64,000 nt of DNA from Daucus carota subsp. sativus (taxonomy: Eukaryota; Streptophyta; Magnoliopsida; Apiales; Apiaceae), in NCBI RefSeq assembly GCF_001625215.2, contig NC_030387.2:29597606-29661605 (forward strand). The letters are read 5' to 3'. The notes beneath the pieces are model-generated. The model did not search any database and was not told where the DNA came from. It was given only the letters and a program-made list of their open reading frames with translations. The translations under genes and the position numbers were made by a program. Positions within the stretch are counted from its first letter, which is position 1. Each line of letters starts with the position of its first letter. Positions 1-11,637 of this stretch are shown piece after piece.

Positions 1-345
1 TTGATAAATACTTACATTTAAGCTTTCTTGATATCTTACATAACCGATTGTTTGGGGCAATCTCTGATAACTGGATGCACTTTTAAAAACTAATGTTCTG
101 TAACTTAGGATATACCAAAAGTTTTGGCAGAAGTCCAGTGTCAATAGCAATTTATATAATCTTCATGCACTGGTTCTGAAAGACAATAAGTTCAATGATG
201 AAGTGCCCAAATCTTTGAGATACTGCAGCAGTCTTCGCTTTGTAGATAAGCTATCAGGAAATGCACTGTCATGGATTGGGGAAGAGCTACGGTATTTTAT
301 CACTTTCATCCGGCTTTTGTAGGCAAAGGAATGCTTATGAGCCAC
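1..345 (+). pseudogene. LRR receptor-like protein fragment (pseudogene)
   Basis: This stretch aligns by eye with about 17085-17400 of the intact LRR receptor gene in the same window. Shared landmarks are the words for 'HNxLFG.L.DNW', 'LxLGY', 'LRxCSSL.FVD' and 'SWIGE'. It covers only two or three leucine-rich repeats. The reading frame is broken by small deletions, including loss of part of the 'FVDFGLNKLSG' segment, and no single frame stays open. It begins at or before the window edge, so the missing 5' part may lie outside. It is a decayed paralogue or captured fragment and not a functional gene. The family call is solid because the match is internal to this window. Confidence 0.8.
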
Positions 346-387
346 GATGCTTGTGTCTCATGTTCTTGCCCAAGGTCAGTTCCCAAG

Positions 388-785
388 TCCTCACTAGCTG
401 TAAAATTTAAGAAGCTAACTCCACCAAGTTAGCTTTAGTTGACATCCGAACTAGAGAGCTTGGACAAAATGGACCTGAACCTGCAGCAGAGGTTGAAATA
501 CTGGTTCTTAAGGTTGATTATGCTGGCCATCAAGTGTTCAACAGAAATCTTAGTAAAACGGAAGGAAAGACATCTGTATTTCAAGGTACTACGACACTGA
601 AGCTAAAAGAAGGCATCAGCAGCATTGATTATCTTTCTGTCACACAGAATTCAGGCTGTTCAAGAATTTCAAAGTTGTGCCTTGGGGCAAGAGCTGTGAA
701 TAGATTTCCAGGAACTACAGTAGAGCCAGCGAAGACATAATCCTTCAACCTTAAAGATCATCGTGTGACATGTGAGTACCTTAAA
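388..785 (+). pseudogene. CBP60/SARD1-type calmodulin-binding protein fragment (pseudogene)
   Basis: Translation in three patched frames gives the central CBP60 domain in order: a 'KFKKLTPPS' segment, then 'LALVDIRTRELGQNGPEPAAE', then 'VEILVLKVD', then 'EGKTSVFQGTTTLKLKEGI', then 'KLCLGARAV' and 'AKT.SFNLKDHR'. These match the family pattern of a valine/leucine-rich strand, G-PEASAKVEIVVL, EGKKPLLTGD-LKDG, FRLGARVV and SF-VKDHRG. CBP60 proteins are plant transcription factors, some of which (CBP60g, SARD1) drive salicylic-acid synthesis. Here a frameshift or stop lies near 425 and a TAA interrupts the frame at 738-740 before the RDHRG block. There is no N-terminal or calmodulin-binding region, so it is a non-functional remnant. 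It directly follows the LRR fragment on the same strand. Confidence 0.7.
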
Positions 786-1939
786 GATCATCTATGATCT
801 ATATGTGCACACACACACACATCCACACATGGAAGCCAGTTGACAGGTTCAAATTACGACATGATTACCATTGTTACAGTTTTATGCAAAAAATAAGAAA
901 CTACTGAATGCAGGAGAGAAGAGAAACATTTTTCTGTGAATAGACATTTTTCCATGTCCCTTGTATTCAATTCATTTTTCAGCGACTAGATATGTATTTT
1001 ATATGTTTTTCCCAATTTAATATACAGTATAAGTAAGCATGGACTCATTCCTATTTACTTTCTATGTGTTACACTAATCTAGCTTAATGCCTCACATGTA
1101 CTCACTATTATTTTTTAGAAATTTTTTAGCAAACTTCTGTGTTAATTATCAATCTTAACTGAAGAAAGGAGCTATTGCCAAAATCATGCAATAAAAGTAT
1201 ATACACTGCAGTAATTTTGTGCAATTTATGTGCTTAAGAATAAATACTATGATTTTAATGTTAGTCCTAAAATGGAGAAACCAGTGTGGATTGGGATAAA
1301 TGATAATAACAGTAAAAAGTTTCACAAAGTTTTCATTATCTAGTGCACGGTCATTGAAACTAACATTCGCATAGCAAACTAACAATTTGAGTTATAAGTT
1401 GCATGCACTGAGATCATCGGAGACCCCAACCTTGTGTCATTAAATTAAGAATTCACCACCCTCCTCCTTTATCCGGGCTTGGGACCGGCTATGTCAGTGT
1501 AGTGACATAGGCGGAGTTACCCTAACCCCCCACCCCCCAAAAAAATAGATTAACAACAGTTATGCTGAAAATTAACTTAATTTCATGTCCCGATCTCAAT
1601 ACTTATACATGTAAGTTGGGATAAAGAAAATGCAGATTACATATAAGATTCTATTACACATAAACATAAGTAGGTTACTGCCTTATACATGTGGTCATCA
1701 TGTAACAATTATCCTAATCAACAGGGTACATGTACTTGGTAACCAAAACCTGGTTTTTGTGCCCAGTAATGTTTTAAACTTATAAAATGCGGAAAGCTTC
1801 TGGTTTCAACACCAGGATTTGTAACCAAGCCGCGGATTTGTTTACATCATCAGACGAGGAAGCTTCAAAGGGGATTTTCCATCATGGGTCTCCTCAGTGG
1901 TTGGATTTCTAAGGTGCATGTCAAAGTATACTCGAATTT
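786..1939. other. Intergenic, no gene seen
   Basis: AT-rich sequence with no open frame resembling a protein family. A short CA run lies near 808-825. Around 1471-1550 there is a GC-richer patch (a TCCGGGCTTGGGACCGG core and an ATAGGCGGAG word, then C-runs and an A-run) that resembles the 3' end of a plant SINE. No A and B boxes could be placed, so it is not called. Confidence 0.5.
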
Positions 1940-2096
1940 TTATTTTTGTGCCTTTTTTTTTTGCACGGATCAAATTGTAGCCCATTTTTGTGCCTTTTTT
2001 TGCACTGATCAAACTGTAGCCCATTTTTGTGCCTTTTTTTTTTGCACGGATCAAACTGTAGCCCATTTTTGTGCCTTTTTTGCACAGATCAAGTTT
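1940..2096. repeat. Short tandem repeat, about 40-bp unit, four copies
   Basis: Four imperfect direct copies, each consisting of TTTTTGTGCC, a T-run of variable length, TGCAC(G/T/A)GATCAA and then TGTAGCCCA. The variable T-run explains small differences in unit length. The open frames across it on both strands come from the repeat and are not taken as genes. Confidence 0.85.
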
Positions 2097-3048
2097 TGCC
2101 CAGTCGAGATGAACCAGCAATGCTTACCTTAGAGTCTATCTTACTGAGGATTGTATGATGGTACCCCCGAGACATCACTCAGGCTGCAATAACCGATCTT
2201 GCTTAATCATCAAAGCCCTCGGAAACTAAAGGATGATCTTAGATCCAGCATCCAAAGACATTAACTAGTGCAAAATTGCATGCTTAGACTCACCAAAGTA
2301 AATGTATACTACTTTTACAAGGATAACGTCAATTTAAACTTAACATGTTTAAGGCAGTGAACCATACCGGTATGTGTCATAAAACCTCGTGTATAATAGG
2401 CAATACTTTATAACACACACATGTAGAAGCATTTACAGAACAAAAAACTAAATTATACAGCATAACTGAATTTTTTTTTTTAAAAGATAGCAGGAGAACC
2501 CTAAAAAATCATTATTCTTGCACTTTGAAAAAATTGCTGAGCAGTGATTTATGAGTAAAAATCGTACCTTATAATTAATCTGTTGCAACCTCAACATATC
2601 ATCTCCTCCTGAAATATTCAGCAGCAGCCTCAAAAAGCACTCTCTCTGTTTTCATCCTCTCTACTCCCAGTATTCAGAATTCTCTCAGTGTTGAGCATAA
2701 GATTCAGACACGGTTTGCTCGAGTTACATGTATCCAAGACTCTTCCACATCCAAGACTCTTCTACTAGCCTCAAAAATCTTACAAATCCTTCCGAATCGT
2801 GTGTCCACTGTCCACTCAGTAAATCATAAATTTCCTCGACACCTCCAAATATCACAGAGACCTTTTCTATCCATAATGTCCTGATCAATACAACACATCT
2901 TTCATCCGTTAGAAGTCAAAAATCATGATCTACACCAAGTGATTCATCCATTAAAGCCTGACACTCCTCCTTAATTTGATCAATAACCACCCAAAACGCC
3001 TCAAAAACTTTCAGATGGCACCTTCAAGACGTACGACACTCCTAAAGT
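2097..3048. other. Intergenic, probable 3' flank of the RING gene
   Basis: No coding feature was recognised. The part next to 3048 lies downstream of the minus-strand RING-H2 gene and may hold its 3' UTR. No clear polyadenylation site was fixed. Confidence 0.4.
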
Positions 3049-3351
3049 TCATACAGTGGTGGTTGTGATGATGATGACGGTGATGAGTACGAATAAGGCG
3101 AAAAGGAAGGTTTCTAGGCGGTGGAGATGCGTGCATAAAGGACATCGATGATCACGAGTCAAGGCAGCACGAATACAATCTTGGTGGAAAATATGTGTGC
3201 ATGGTAGCAGAGTTATACTCTCCCCTAGACTGAAACTTTCTAGACAGATACTACAACTACTAACTTGTGTGTTTTCCTCCAGAATCACACTCGTAACCAT
3301 GGCTTTTCGAAGCTTACGAAAACACGGCGCAGACATTCTGTAATCTCTCAC
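3049..3351 (-). CDS. Small RING-H2 zinc-finger protein with C-terminal membrane segment
   Basis: A single open frame of 100 residues. The RING-H2 ligands are complete: Cys33-x2-Cys36, Cys51-x-His53, His56-x2-Cys59 and Cys70-x2-Cys73, in the order C-C-C-H-H-C-C-C. Family members act as E3 ubiquitin ligases, recruiting an E2 through this domain. Residues about 82-100 are strongly hydrophobic (FLFALFVLITVIIITTTTV) and could be a tail-type membrane anchor, although ATL-type proteins usually carry the membrane segment N-terminal to the RING. At 100 residues it is short for the family, and the N terminus before the RING has no known domain. A TATA-like box lies about 45 bp upstream. It may be a small intact gene or a truncated relative; expression is not shown by sequence. 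Confidence 0.7.
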   Translation of the reverse strand: MRDYRMSAPCFRKLRKAMVTSVILEENTQVSSCSICLESFSLGESITLLPCTHIFHQDCIRAALTRDHRCPLCTHLHRLETFLFALFVLITVIIITTTTV

Positions 3352-3391
3352 TGTCTCTCTCTTTTTTTTTGGGTTAGGGTTGCGTGATCAT

Positions 3392-3400
3392 TATTTATAG
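3392..3400 (-). promoter_or_regulatory. TATA box of the RING-H2 gene
   Basis: CTATAAATA on the minus strand, about 40 bp before the ATG at 3351. Position and sequence suit a plant TATA box, with a pyrimidine-rich CT/T tract between it and the start codon. Confidence 0.6.
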
Positions 3401-3519
3401 AGGGCCGGGAGATGATCTCGCTAGCTTACGGTTAAAGCTTTGTTAGCCAATTAATTGCTTGGAGCTAAAGTAAATCGAGAGTAAATTTGGTGATTGAATT
3501 ATTTACGTTGATTTGTTAT

Positions 3520-3528
3520 ATTTTAAAG
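3520..3528. repeat. Target site duplication, left (ATTTTAAAG)
   Basis: Identical to 4302-4310. The pair brackets the foldback element exactly at its terminal inverted repeats. Confidence 0.88.
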
Positions 3529-4301
3529 GGGTTCATAGGCGAAAAGATAACTAAACTCATGACCAACTTGCAATTAGGTCACTGAACTCATAAAATTTGC
3601 AAATGGATCACAGAACTAGATTTAACTTGCAGACTGAACTAGTAAAAACTTGCATTTAGGTCATTACGCCATTAAGTATCAGTTGACTTTAACGGAATCT
3701 GTTAAAAAATTAAAAAAACTTTGAAAAAAATATAAAAATTCGATTTTTTAAAAAAATTCTGAAAACTTAACAAAATCTAAAAATTTTGAAAAAAGCTTTA
3801 ACAAATATGTAATTTTTTTAGAAATATGAAAAAATGTAAAAACTTCGGAAAAATCCAATAATTTTGAAATTTTAAAATATCGAAAAAATCTGGAAATTTG
3901 GAAAAAATTCTGATTTTTTTTAATTTCAAAAATTTAGGTATATTTTTTGAATTTCCGGATTTTTTCGATGTTTTAAATTTTTTTCAAAATATTTAGATTT
4001 TTTCAAAATATTTTACATTTTTTCATATTTTTTTAAAGTTTTATCAAAATTTTCAGATTTTTTTTAAGTTTTCAGAATTTTTTTAAAATCGATGTTTAAT
4101 ATATTTTTTATATATTTTAACGGATTCCGTTAAAGTCAACTGATATTTAACGGCGCAGTGACCTAAATGCAACCTTTTATTAGTTCAGCGAGTTGACTGC
4201 GGGTTAAATCTAGTTCTGTGATCCATTTGCAAACTTTTTGAGTTCAGTGACTCAACTGCAACTTCGTCAAGAGTTCAATGATGTGTTTGCCTATTTACCC
4301 T
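3529..4301. mobile_element. Mutator-like foldback MITE with 9-bp target duplication
   Basis: The 773-bp element is one long imperfect inverted repeat. The left arm (GGGTTCATAGGC..., with GCAAATGGATCACAGAACTA inside) reappears reverse-complemented at the right end (AGGGTAAATAGGC...). Symmetry continues through TCAGTTGACTTTAACGGAAT into an A/T-rich centre. ATTTTAAAG flanks it directly at 3520-3528 and 4302-4310. A 9-bp duplication, long terminal inverted repeats and a G-rich start are typical of Mutator-superfamily non-autonomous elements. It contains no coding sequence. Confidence 0.88.
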
Positions 4302-4310
4302 ATTTTAAAG
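4302..4310. repeat. Target site duplication, right (ATTTTAAAG)
   Basis: Second copy of the 9-bp duplication of the foldback element. Confidence 0.88.
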
Positions 4311-4442
4311 CATTTCCTGTTACATTTTTCCGAATGAAACTTTCTCAATCACCGGACATTTTCATTTTTGTATCATCCATTCAGCGCAAATAAAAAAAGA
4401 TCTTGGCGTTTCATAACGACAACTTATGACAGGCCATGAGAT

Positions 4443-5323
4443 TAGGGCTCTTCACGGATCGAGACATCGAGTCGAGCCGAGTTTTGATGATATCAAGTCG
4501 AGTTTCATTTTTTTTCTTCTGACGGACCGAGTCGAGCCAAGATTCTTTGTCAAATAGAAATTCATGTTCAAGCTCTAGTTCGTTAATTAACGAGCTGAAA
4601 CACGAGTTTGTTCGTGAACAAATACAATCCGAGTCGAGCCGAAGTAAAAATTCAGGTCAAACCGTTAGTTGAAAATAACATACTAAATGAATTTACTTTT
4701 TTCTGAATTTTTTGTCATATGACTATAATGTATATATTTTGACATCCATACGGTTGGATCATTGACACATATTTTTTAAGAAAACGAAATATCAATTCAC
4801 ACTAGTCAAAAGAACTAGCAAATCACTTGTTGATTATTGAAATATCAAACTAAATAAATTTAATTTTTCGTGACATTTTTATCATATCACTAAAAAAGAT
4901 ATATCTTAACATCCATACGATTGGATTTTTTAGAAATATTTTTAAAAAAAATCGAACGATTAATTTGAAACTAAACACTAGTCAAAAGAAATAGACAAAT
5001 CACTAGTTTGACTATTAAAATATCAAACAAAATAAATTAAAAATCTTGTCATATCATTAAAATATATATACCTTGAGATCAATAAGGTTGGATCATTGAA
5101 AAATATTTTCTAAAAGATAGAAAAATATAAATTATGTTTTTGAATTTTTTTGAATTTTATCGAGCAGAGCCCGAGCCGAACATGCCAATAGCTCGGCTCG
5201 AGTTCATTTTTTTAACGAACACATTTTTGTGTTCCCGCTCGAGCTCGAGTTCTTAACGAACCGAGTCCTTAACGAGCCGACCTCGAGTTTGTCTGCGAAC
5301 AGCTTGGTTAGCGAACAGCTCTC
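4443..5323. mobile_element. Old hAT-like non-autonomous element
   Basis: It starts TAGGGCTCTTCACGGATCGAG and ends in a decayed inverted copy (GTTAGCGAACAGCTCTC). Subterminal regions are full of CGAGTCGAGCCGAG-type words in both orientations, as in many plant hAT MITEs beginning TAGGGCTGTTCACGA. The flanking 8-mers CATGAGAT (4435-4442) and CTTGATAT (5324-5331) agree at six of eight positions, as expected for an old 8-bp duplication. The interior is AT-rich and contains two diverged copies of a segment with ACTAGTCAAAAGAA and ATACGRTTGGAT. No protein was found. Confidence 0.65.
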
Positions 5324-5377
5324 CTTGATATAGAAAGTTGAATATTAGTTGGAAGCATGGACATAGTTTGTTCATTA

Positions 5378-5612
5378 CTCCCTCCGTCCCACCAGGTTCT
5401 TTACGTTACTTTTCGGCACGCATTTTAAGGCTTCTATAAAGTATACCTACATTATATATATATTTTTAAAAAAAATCTTGAAAAAAAGTTTGATGTCTAA
5501 ACTTTTATTCAGAAAAAAAATAATTTTAAAAAATATTATTGACCTATTCTTTATAAGAGCCTCAAAATGCGTGCAAACAGTGAACGTAAACTACCTGCTG
5601 GGACGGAGGGAG
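5378..5612. mobile_element. Stowaway MITE (Tc1/mariner type)
   Basis: 235 bp with terminal inverted repeats CTCCCTCCGTCCCACCAGGT and its inverted partner ACCTGCTGGGACGGAGGGAG, flanked by TA on both sides (5376-5377 and 5613-5614). This is the classical Stowaway signature. It is non-coding. Confidence 0.93.
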
Positions 5613-5614
5613 TA

Positions 5615-6036
5615 TCTTATATGACAGTTGTGCAACTGTCTCATATATGGGTTTTCTGAACACTTTGTAAGGTTATTCCTATCTATGGTCGGTCTTTCAC
5701 AGATTAAAAATTGTTGTCACCCTATTAATCGTCGCGTCTTTTAGGTAAGTTTTGTGTGAATAATACCATGGGCTAAGACGTAAGGTAATGTCTTAAACAT
5801 AACACAAACTCTTTTATATGTTCTGCACTAAATTGATGGTCTCACAGAAGAAGTCTCCCTATCTGACCTTTGTTTGTTTTTGTATGTGTAGGAAATTTCT
5901 CTTTCCGCTCATTTCATCGTACATCCCGGACGATATAAACAAATTTTTGGTCTTAATTTGAAAATTTATACATGTACATGTGTGTGTGTATATTATAGGT
6001 GACTATAATAGAATTTTTGTTTATATATATATATAT
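5615..6036. other. Intergenic, no gene seen
   Basis: No coding or RNA feature recognised. It ends in a (TA)n tract that abuts the next transposable element. Confidence 0.5.
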
Positions 6037-6502
6037 ATAGGGGAGGGTTCTGGTACAAACTTACAAACTTACAAACTTTTTTTGTTCAACACATATATAA
6101 CTTGAGTTCAACATTTTTTTAACATATTTTGTTGAACATCGATTAAAATAGTAGTGGAGAAGTACGTAAACCAATTTTTAAATGTAAGAACTAAGGTAAA
6201 CATGTTATATAACTAATATTTATAATTCTAGACCCTACCCAAACCCCAGAGGTATAGTTTAAACATCTTTTTAGATATATTCAACACAATGATAATTAGT
6301 GTTCAACACCCGATGTTGAATCCCAGTTATAAATGTGTTGAAAACGCGATTTATTTATGCGTTTTTTTTAAAAATTGTGATGTTTTTCGAAAAATTTTCA
6401 TCATGGATACTTTATATAACTAAGGATTAACACGATGAAAGAATAAAAAAAAGTTTGTAAGTTTGTAACTTAAAAAAGTTTTTATTTGATCCTATCCCTA
6501 TA
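6037..6502. mobile_element. MULE-derived MITE, copy A (ends shared with the 12-kb MULE)
   Basis: It begins TATAGGGGAGGGTTCTGGTA and ends with an inverted TATAGGGATAGGATCAAATA, with ACAAACTTACAAACTT inside both ends. These termini match those of the large MULE at 41832-53844. It sits between (TA)n tracts, so a target duplication cannot be told from the repeat. The inside is non-coding and contains several GTTCAAC/GTTGAAC words. It is about 465 bp. Confidence 0.8.
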
Positions 6503-6518
6503 TATATATATATATATA

Positions 6519-6978
6519 TAGGGGAGGGTTCTGGTACAAACTTACAAACTTACAAACTATTTTTGTTCAACACATATATAACTTGAGTTCAACATTTTTT
6601 TAACATATTTTGTTGAACATCGATTAAAATAGTGGTGGAGAAGTACGTAAACCAATTTTGAAATGTAAGAACTAAGGTAAACATGTTTTATAACTAATAT
6701 TTATGTTTCTAGACCCTACCCAAACCCTAGAGGTATAGTTTAAACATCTTTTTAGATTCAACACAATGATAATTAGTGTTCAACACCCGATGTTGAACCC
6801 CAGTTATAAATGTGTTGAAAAAGCGATTTATTTATGCGTTATTTTTAAAAATTGTGAAGTTTTTTGAAGAATTTTCAACATGAATACTTTATATAACTAA
6901 GGATTAACACGATGGGAGAATAAAAAAAAGTTTGTAAGTTTGTAAATTAAAAAAGTTTTTATTTGATCCTATCCCTAT
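6519..6978. mobile_element. MULE-derived MITE, copy B
   Basis: Near-identical to copy A, with only scattered substitutions and a few small indels, in the same orientation. It is separated from copy A only by a (TA)n run of about 20 bp. The two are either a recent tandem duplication or two insertions of one family into the same TA-rich target. Confidence 0.8.
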
Positions 6979-8350
6979 ATATATATGTATGATCTGCATG
7001 TATACTCAGTACATTCCAGAATCACCTCGGGTTATCACACCTCAGGTCATCACACCTGCTCCTATTTCTGGTATTAAAATTATTTGCTCGCTCTTTTGAT
7101 TTTGTTACACATTTTTAAAAATTAAACTCTCAATTTCCTGTGCTTAATTTTGTTATGTACATGGACTACTAAGGTACTACACCCCGGTGGGAGCTTTGGT
7201 TCCCCCGGGGTAAGCATTTTGAATCGTATTTCGTGAAATTGGTATTACAAATTTTTAATTTTTTTATTTTTCTCCTAAGTTTAACGTTTTCTATTCGTGT
7301 AGTTATTACGTCACCATTGACTCCTGACAACTTTATTCCCCCAACCTGGTATGATCACTTATTTAAGTAATTTGTATTATATTTAGATGAACTTGGTTAT
7401 TCTTTGTCTATGACAGTATTAGCTAAATGGACATAGGTCACACTTGAGTACGTTTTATCCTCTTAATATTGCAGAATAATTATTTTCTTATAATTTTTGT
7501 AAATTATTAATTGAATATTGATACACCTTTTATTAAAAAAAAACTGGTCTATAACATCCGTGTGATTCACGCATTTTTTACATGTATGTCACGCAGGAGT
7601 CTCCACACCTATATTCGATGATTATTCCATATCTTTGTGTAACTTGCCGTACAATGTAAGGAAAGAAAGGATCGAGTAGGAATTCATAGGGTTTGGGCCT
7701 ATTAGGAAGATTCGGATCCTGCTCAAGGTATTTAATTTAGCATTGTAATACAAATATTCCATTATTCTCGAAATTAAGTAGCATGACATATCATTTCTTA
7801 AGAAAAAAATCCTAGTATGAGTGTATGACATATAAAATGGCCGGGATGCAAGCAGACATCTGATGCTCATCTGCTTTGGTGGAGTTTGAGAAGATCAGTG
7901 CTGCCACAGATGCTCTTTAGGTCCAATATCTTTTTATAGACGGACATGTGGTCAGAGACGGATCTTGATATGGGCAAGAGGGGTCCTTTGAATTTTTGTT
8001 CTTAATTTTAATTACATAATGTTTTGAAACGGTAAAAAAATTGCATGATATGAATACTAATTTTTTGTTCTTTCTATGTTATAATTTTGGTATCCACCAT
8101 TCTAATTAAGGTAGACATGACTTATTTACGTTGTGAACGGTAAAAATTTATATGCGCACACTCAATGGAATCTATATGATTCATTATCTCTTTTAAGTTG
8201 TACAGAGCCGTAATCTACTGATTTCAGTATCTTGTATAGGTACATATAACAGGACATTAACAACATATATATGTGTAGATTAACGAGTTCACAAAAAATC
8301 GGCCTAAATCCGTAGATGTTTCTTCGTATTTTAGCGAGCATACACCAAGT
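6979..8350. other. Intergenic, no gene seen
   Basis: AT-rich sequence; minus-strand frames at 7622-7870 and 8162-8365 have no family features. A small CCCCGG-containing palindromic patch lies near 7170-7210. Confidence 0.5.
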
Positions 8351-8352
8351 CT

Positions 8353-8990
8353 CATGTTTCTCCAATTTTTAGCGCTCGCTCACCATGAAACACGCACAGT
8401 TTGAACAAAATCACAATGTAAATACAATCAATCCAGTAATGTATAAAAGAACACACTCAAGACCTAATCTACTGATCGGAATGTCTTGTATACTACAAAT
8501 AACTAGATGATACACAATATCTGTATCCTAAGCACAGACACGCAATGAATCAAGCAAGTTTATTTGATTTCAAGCGTACACACAGAACAAAGGCATACAT
8601 ATACATATGCAGATTACAGGCATACACTAAAATCGCCTAATCAATCATGTTTCTCCAATTTTTAGTGCGCAGACACTAAATATCAAATGTTACTCAAATT
8701 TTTAGCGCGCGCACACCACGAAACTCGCACAATTTGAACAATATCACAACGTAAATGCAATCAATTCAATAATGCATAAAAGCATAGACTCGATGAAATC
8801 TAAAGACCTAATCTACTCATCGTAACGTCTACGATACAAGTAACTAGAGAATATGAACATACACACAATATTTATAGAACATGAACACACACACAATATC
8901 TATATTCAGAGAACAATTCGAGAAAGTTTTCGATTTCAGGCATACACACAGAACAAACGCACATATACTTAGGAACGTATATATGCATAT
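8353..8990. repeat. Diverged tandem duplication, period about 334 bp
   Basis: Two related blocks, about 8353-8640 and 8687-8990. Each begins with a TCCAATTTTTAGCGC-like word, followed by a CGCACARTTTGAACAA segment, CACAAYGTAAATRCAATCAAT, a GACCTAATCTACT word and a run of CACACA-rich sequence. Divergence is moderate, so the duplication is old. No coding frame is shared between the copies. Confidence 0.65.
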
Positions 8991-8999
8991 TACATATGT

Positions 9000-11636
9000 G
9001 ACCTTGTCGCGCGGTCACATATAGTATTATTTTTTTTAAATGGATGAGACACATGAAAACCCTAAACATAAAGCCCCCTCTTTTTCTATTATGTCCCAAT
9101 TATTCTATGTTCAACTGATGTTTCTAAACAAACTTAGATTTGGATCTTTTTACATATTGTGTTATCTTCTTTTGATATAAGTGTGCTATCGTTACTATAA
9201 AAAATTTCTACTTGCTAAAATAACAAACTTACATGAAATTGAATCTTTATTGCAGAAAATTTTCTTTATCAATGACGGGTCCATAGTATTTTATTTTCAA
9301 AAAAATTAAAATCACATATTTCATTAAAGAATAAAAATCAATATTTATGATTTAAATAACATGATGCTACATATGTATGATCGATTTAAAACATAATATT
9401 AATTATAAAAATAGGTACTTATAATTATTATTTTATATTTATACAACAATCAACGCCAACCCATATGAGCAACTTTATTTATAATATATAATATATATAC
9501 CTATTACTTATAAACATATTATATAATATCTCTTACTTATGTGTGTGTGAGAGAGATCTCTTATTAAATATATTCTTTTTAGTTTATTTTTCAACTCCAA
9601 AAAGTTAAATTTATTATATCCACTTATATTTTAATCAAAAATTTATGTTAGTATTTGACATATTTTTTTAATAATAAAAATATTCTGAGATCAAGAGAAT
9701 AAATACTTATATTACGATAAATGTAACATAATAATTTTTGTTGTTATTCAATATTTTCATTTGCAACTAAATAATTTCATATTTACATGAAAATATTTGG
9801 ATATAATTAAATTATTAATAAATATTATATATCTAAAATCATAAAAAGAATCTCTATTTAGAATAAAAAAATTAAATCACATATCAAAAACATTGTTTTA
9901 AAAGTCTGGTTTAATTCTTTTTAAGAAAATTCAAAAGTCTAATTAATCAGTTAAAAATCGATCAATTGCAGAAAATTCATATATGTTAAATCATATTGGG
10001 TTAACACTACATGTTTGAAAATTTCGGGTGATGAGCGTGACTATCACATTGTTAGAATATGGACCTAAATCTCAAGATAACCCATGGATACCATTTAGTG
10101 AGCGTTTTGCATTTTACGGCAAAATACTATATTGTGTAACGTTTCAAGGGTTAAATGCAACTCTACGTAGCGTTATTAATTTTCAAAACGCTACATCATG
10201 TAGCATTTTTTATTCAACCTTAAAATGTTTTTTAACTATATATAAATTAATCATTATTGATGACTATTTAGTAACATTTATGGTGATCATTATTGAATGT
10301 TTGAAGCGCTTTAAATTTTAATTGTGCCTTGATTGAGGCGTATCTGTACCATTCATGGGTGACCATAAGTGATGGCGTATATTTCGGCTTGTAAGGAGCT
10401 ATTAACTATATTTTAGTTACTTTTGTGTCTAACCAAAGATCCTCCTTTGGTTGAGACTTTATTTTATTTTTTTACTTTAAAAAATATGTACACACACTTT
10501 TAGAAATAATTTATTTTTTGGATATATTATCCTTTATAATTTGTATAATGTATATAATTTTATATATGAACTTATGTCCTTCTTGTTTCGCTTGTTTTTT
10601 GCAGGATCCTTGGTAGAGATTTTTATGGGTTTTTTCCTCTCAGACATTAAAGTATTATTATCTAAACGTCCGGAGATATCTTGTATATCTTTCGGTTAGA
10701 TGATAATCTTTTTTGGATGACTGAAATTGATCCCTTGTAGCGGCTGTTGTATCTCGAGATACAACTCATCTACGAGTATGTAAAACCTGACAAAAAAAAA
10801 TTAATCATTATAAAATCCAACCGTGAACCTTAAAATATTAACAACCGTGAAATTACTACTAAACTGGTTCCTCGGCTTTAGTGTCCCACGGCACTAAACC
10901 CCTAATTCTAAACCCTAACCGTCAGTCAATTTAATTTCAAGTATAAATTAATCATTCTAAAACCAACCCTAAAATATTTACGGCCGTTAATTTACATTCT
11001 AATTATTACTTATTAAACTGGTCGTTCCTCAGCTTTTCGGGTCTCACGACGCTAAAGTCTCGAATTGATTAGGGTTTAAACTCGAGGGTTTAGGGCTTAC
11101 TCAATCCTAAACTCTAACCGTCAACCAATTGAAATTCAAGTATAAATTAATCATTCTAAAACCCACATGTGAACCCTAATGTCAACCAGTTTAATTATTT
11201 TTTATTTTTTTAAAGTTAATACGCTACTTAAAATGATGTTTTGGATTCAAAACGCAACTTTATATAAGTTGTGTTTTGGTGCAAATTAAACGCAATTTCA
11301 TTGTGGGTCACCAAATTATTTTTTAAAAAAAGAAAGAAGAAAAAAAGAATAAAATCGTCCAACGCAACACTATGTTGCATTTTGATAGTTTATAAGTTAA
11401 GCCAACACGATCACACGTTATTCAGGATCATTTTTTTTGACTTTGATATTTGGGACATTTTAAGACTATATAATGATATGGTGGGCTTTTTTTGAAATTT
11501 TTGAAGATAAAATGTTAATGCTTGTTAGCAAAGTTAAAATTAACCTAGTTAGCAAATATCTGTAAATAACAGCTGTTCTTTTATAAAGATTTTTTAAATC
11601 CTACTGCTGTTAGACCTAGCTAAGGCGGTGCTGTAC
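9000..11636. other. Gene-free AT-rich stretch
   Basis: No gene is supported. The open frames at 10028-10321 and 11271-11495 are low-complexity and family-less. Around 10100-10210 and 11230-11385 there are repeated words of the type AACGCAAC/AACGCTAC. Around 10860-11180 there are related blocks containing 'TTAATCATTCTAAAA' and 'AAACCCTAA' words, suggesting old repeats that I could not classify. Confidence 0.45.
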
Positions 11637-11637
11637 T

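Noticed and set aside
1471..1550. SINE 3' end resemblance
   Set aside because: No A/B box promoter, no target duplication and no second copy in the window; too weak to call.
1842..2132. 82- and 92-residue frames on both strands
   Set aside because: Products of the 40-bp tandem repeat with poly-T.
10860..11130. Telomere-like AAACCCTAA words
   Set aside because: Only isolated, non-tandem occurrences; not a telomere tract.
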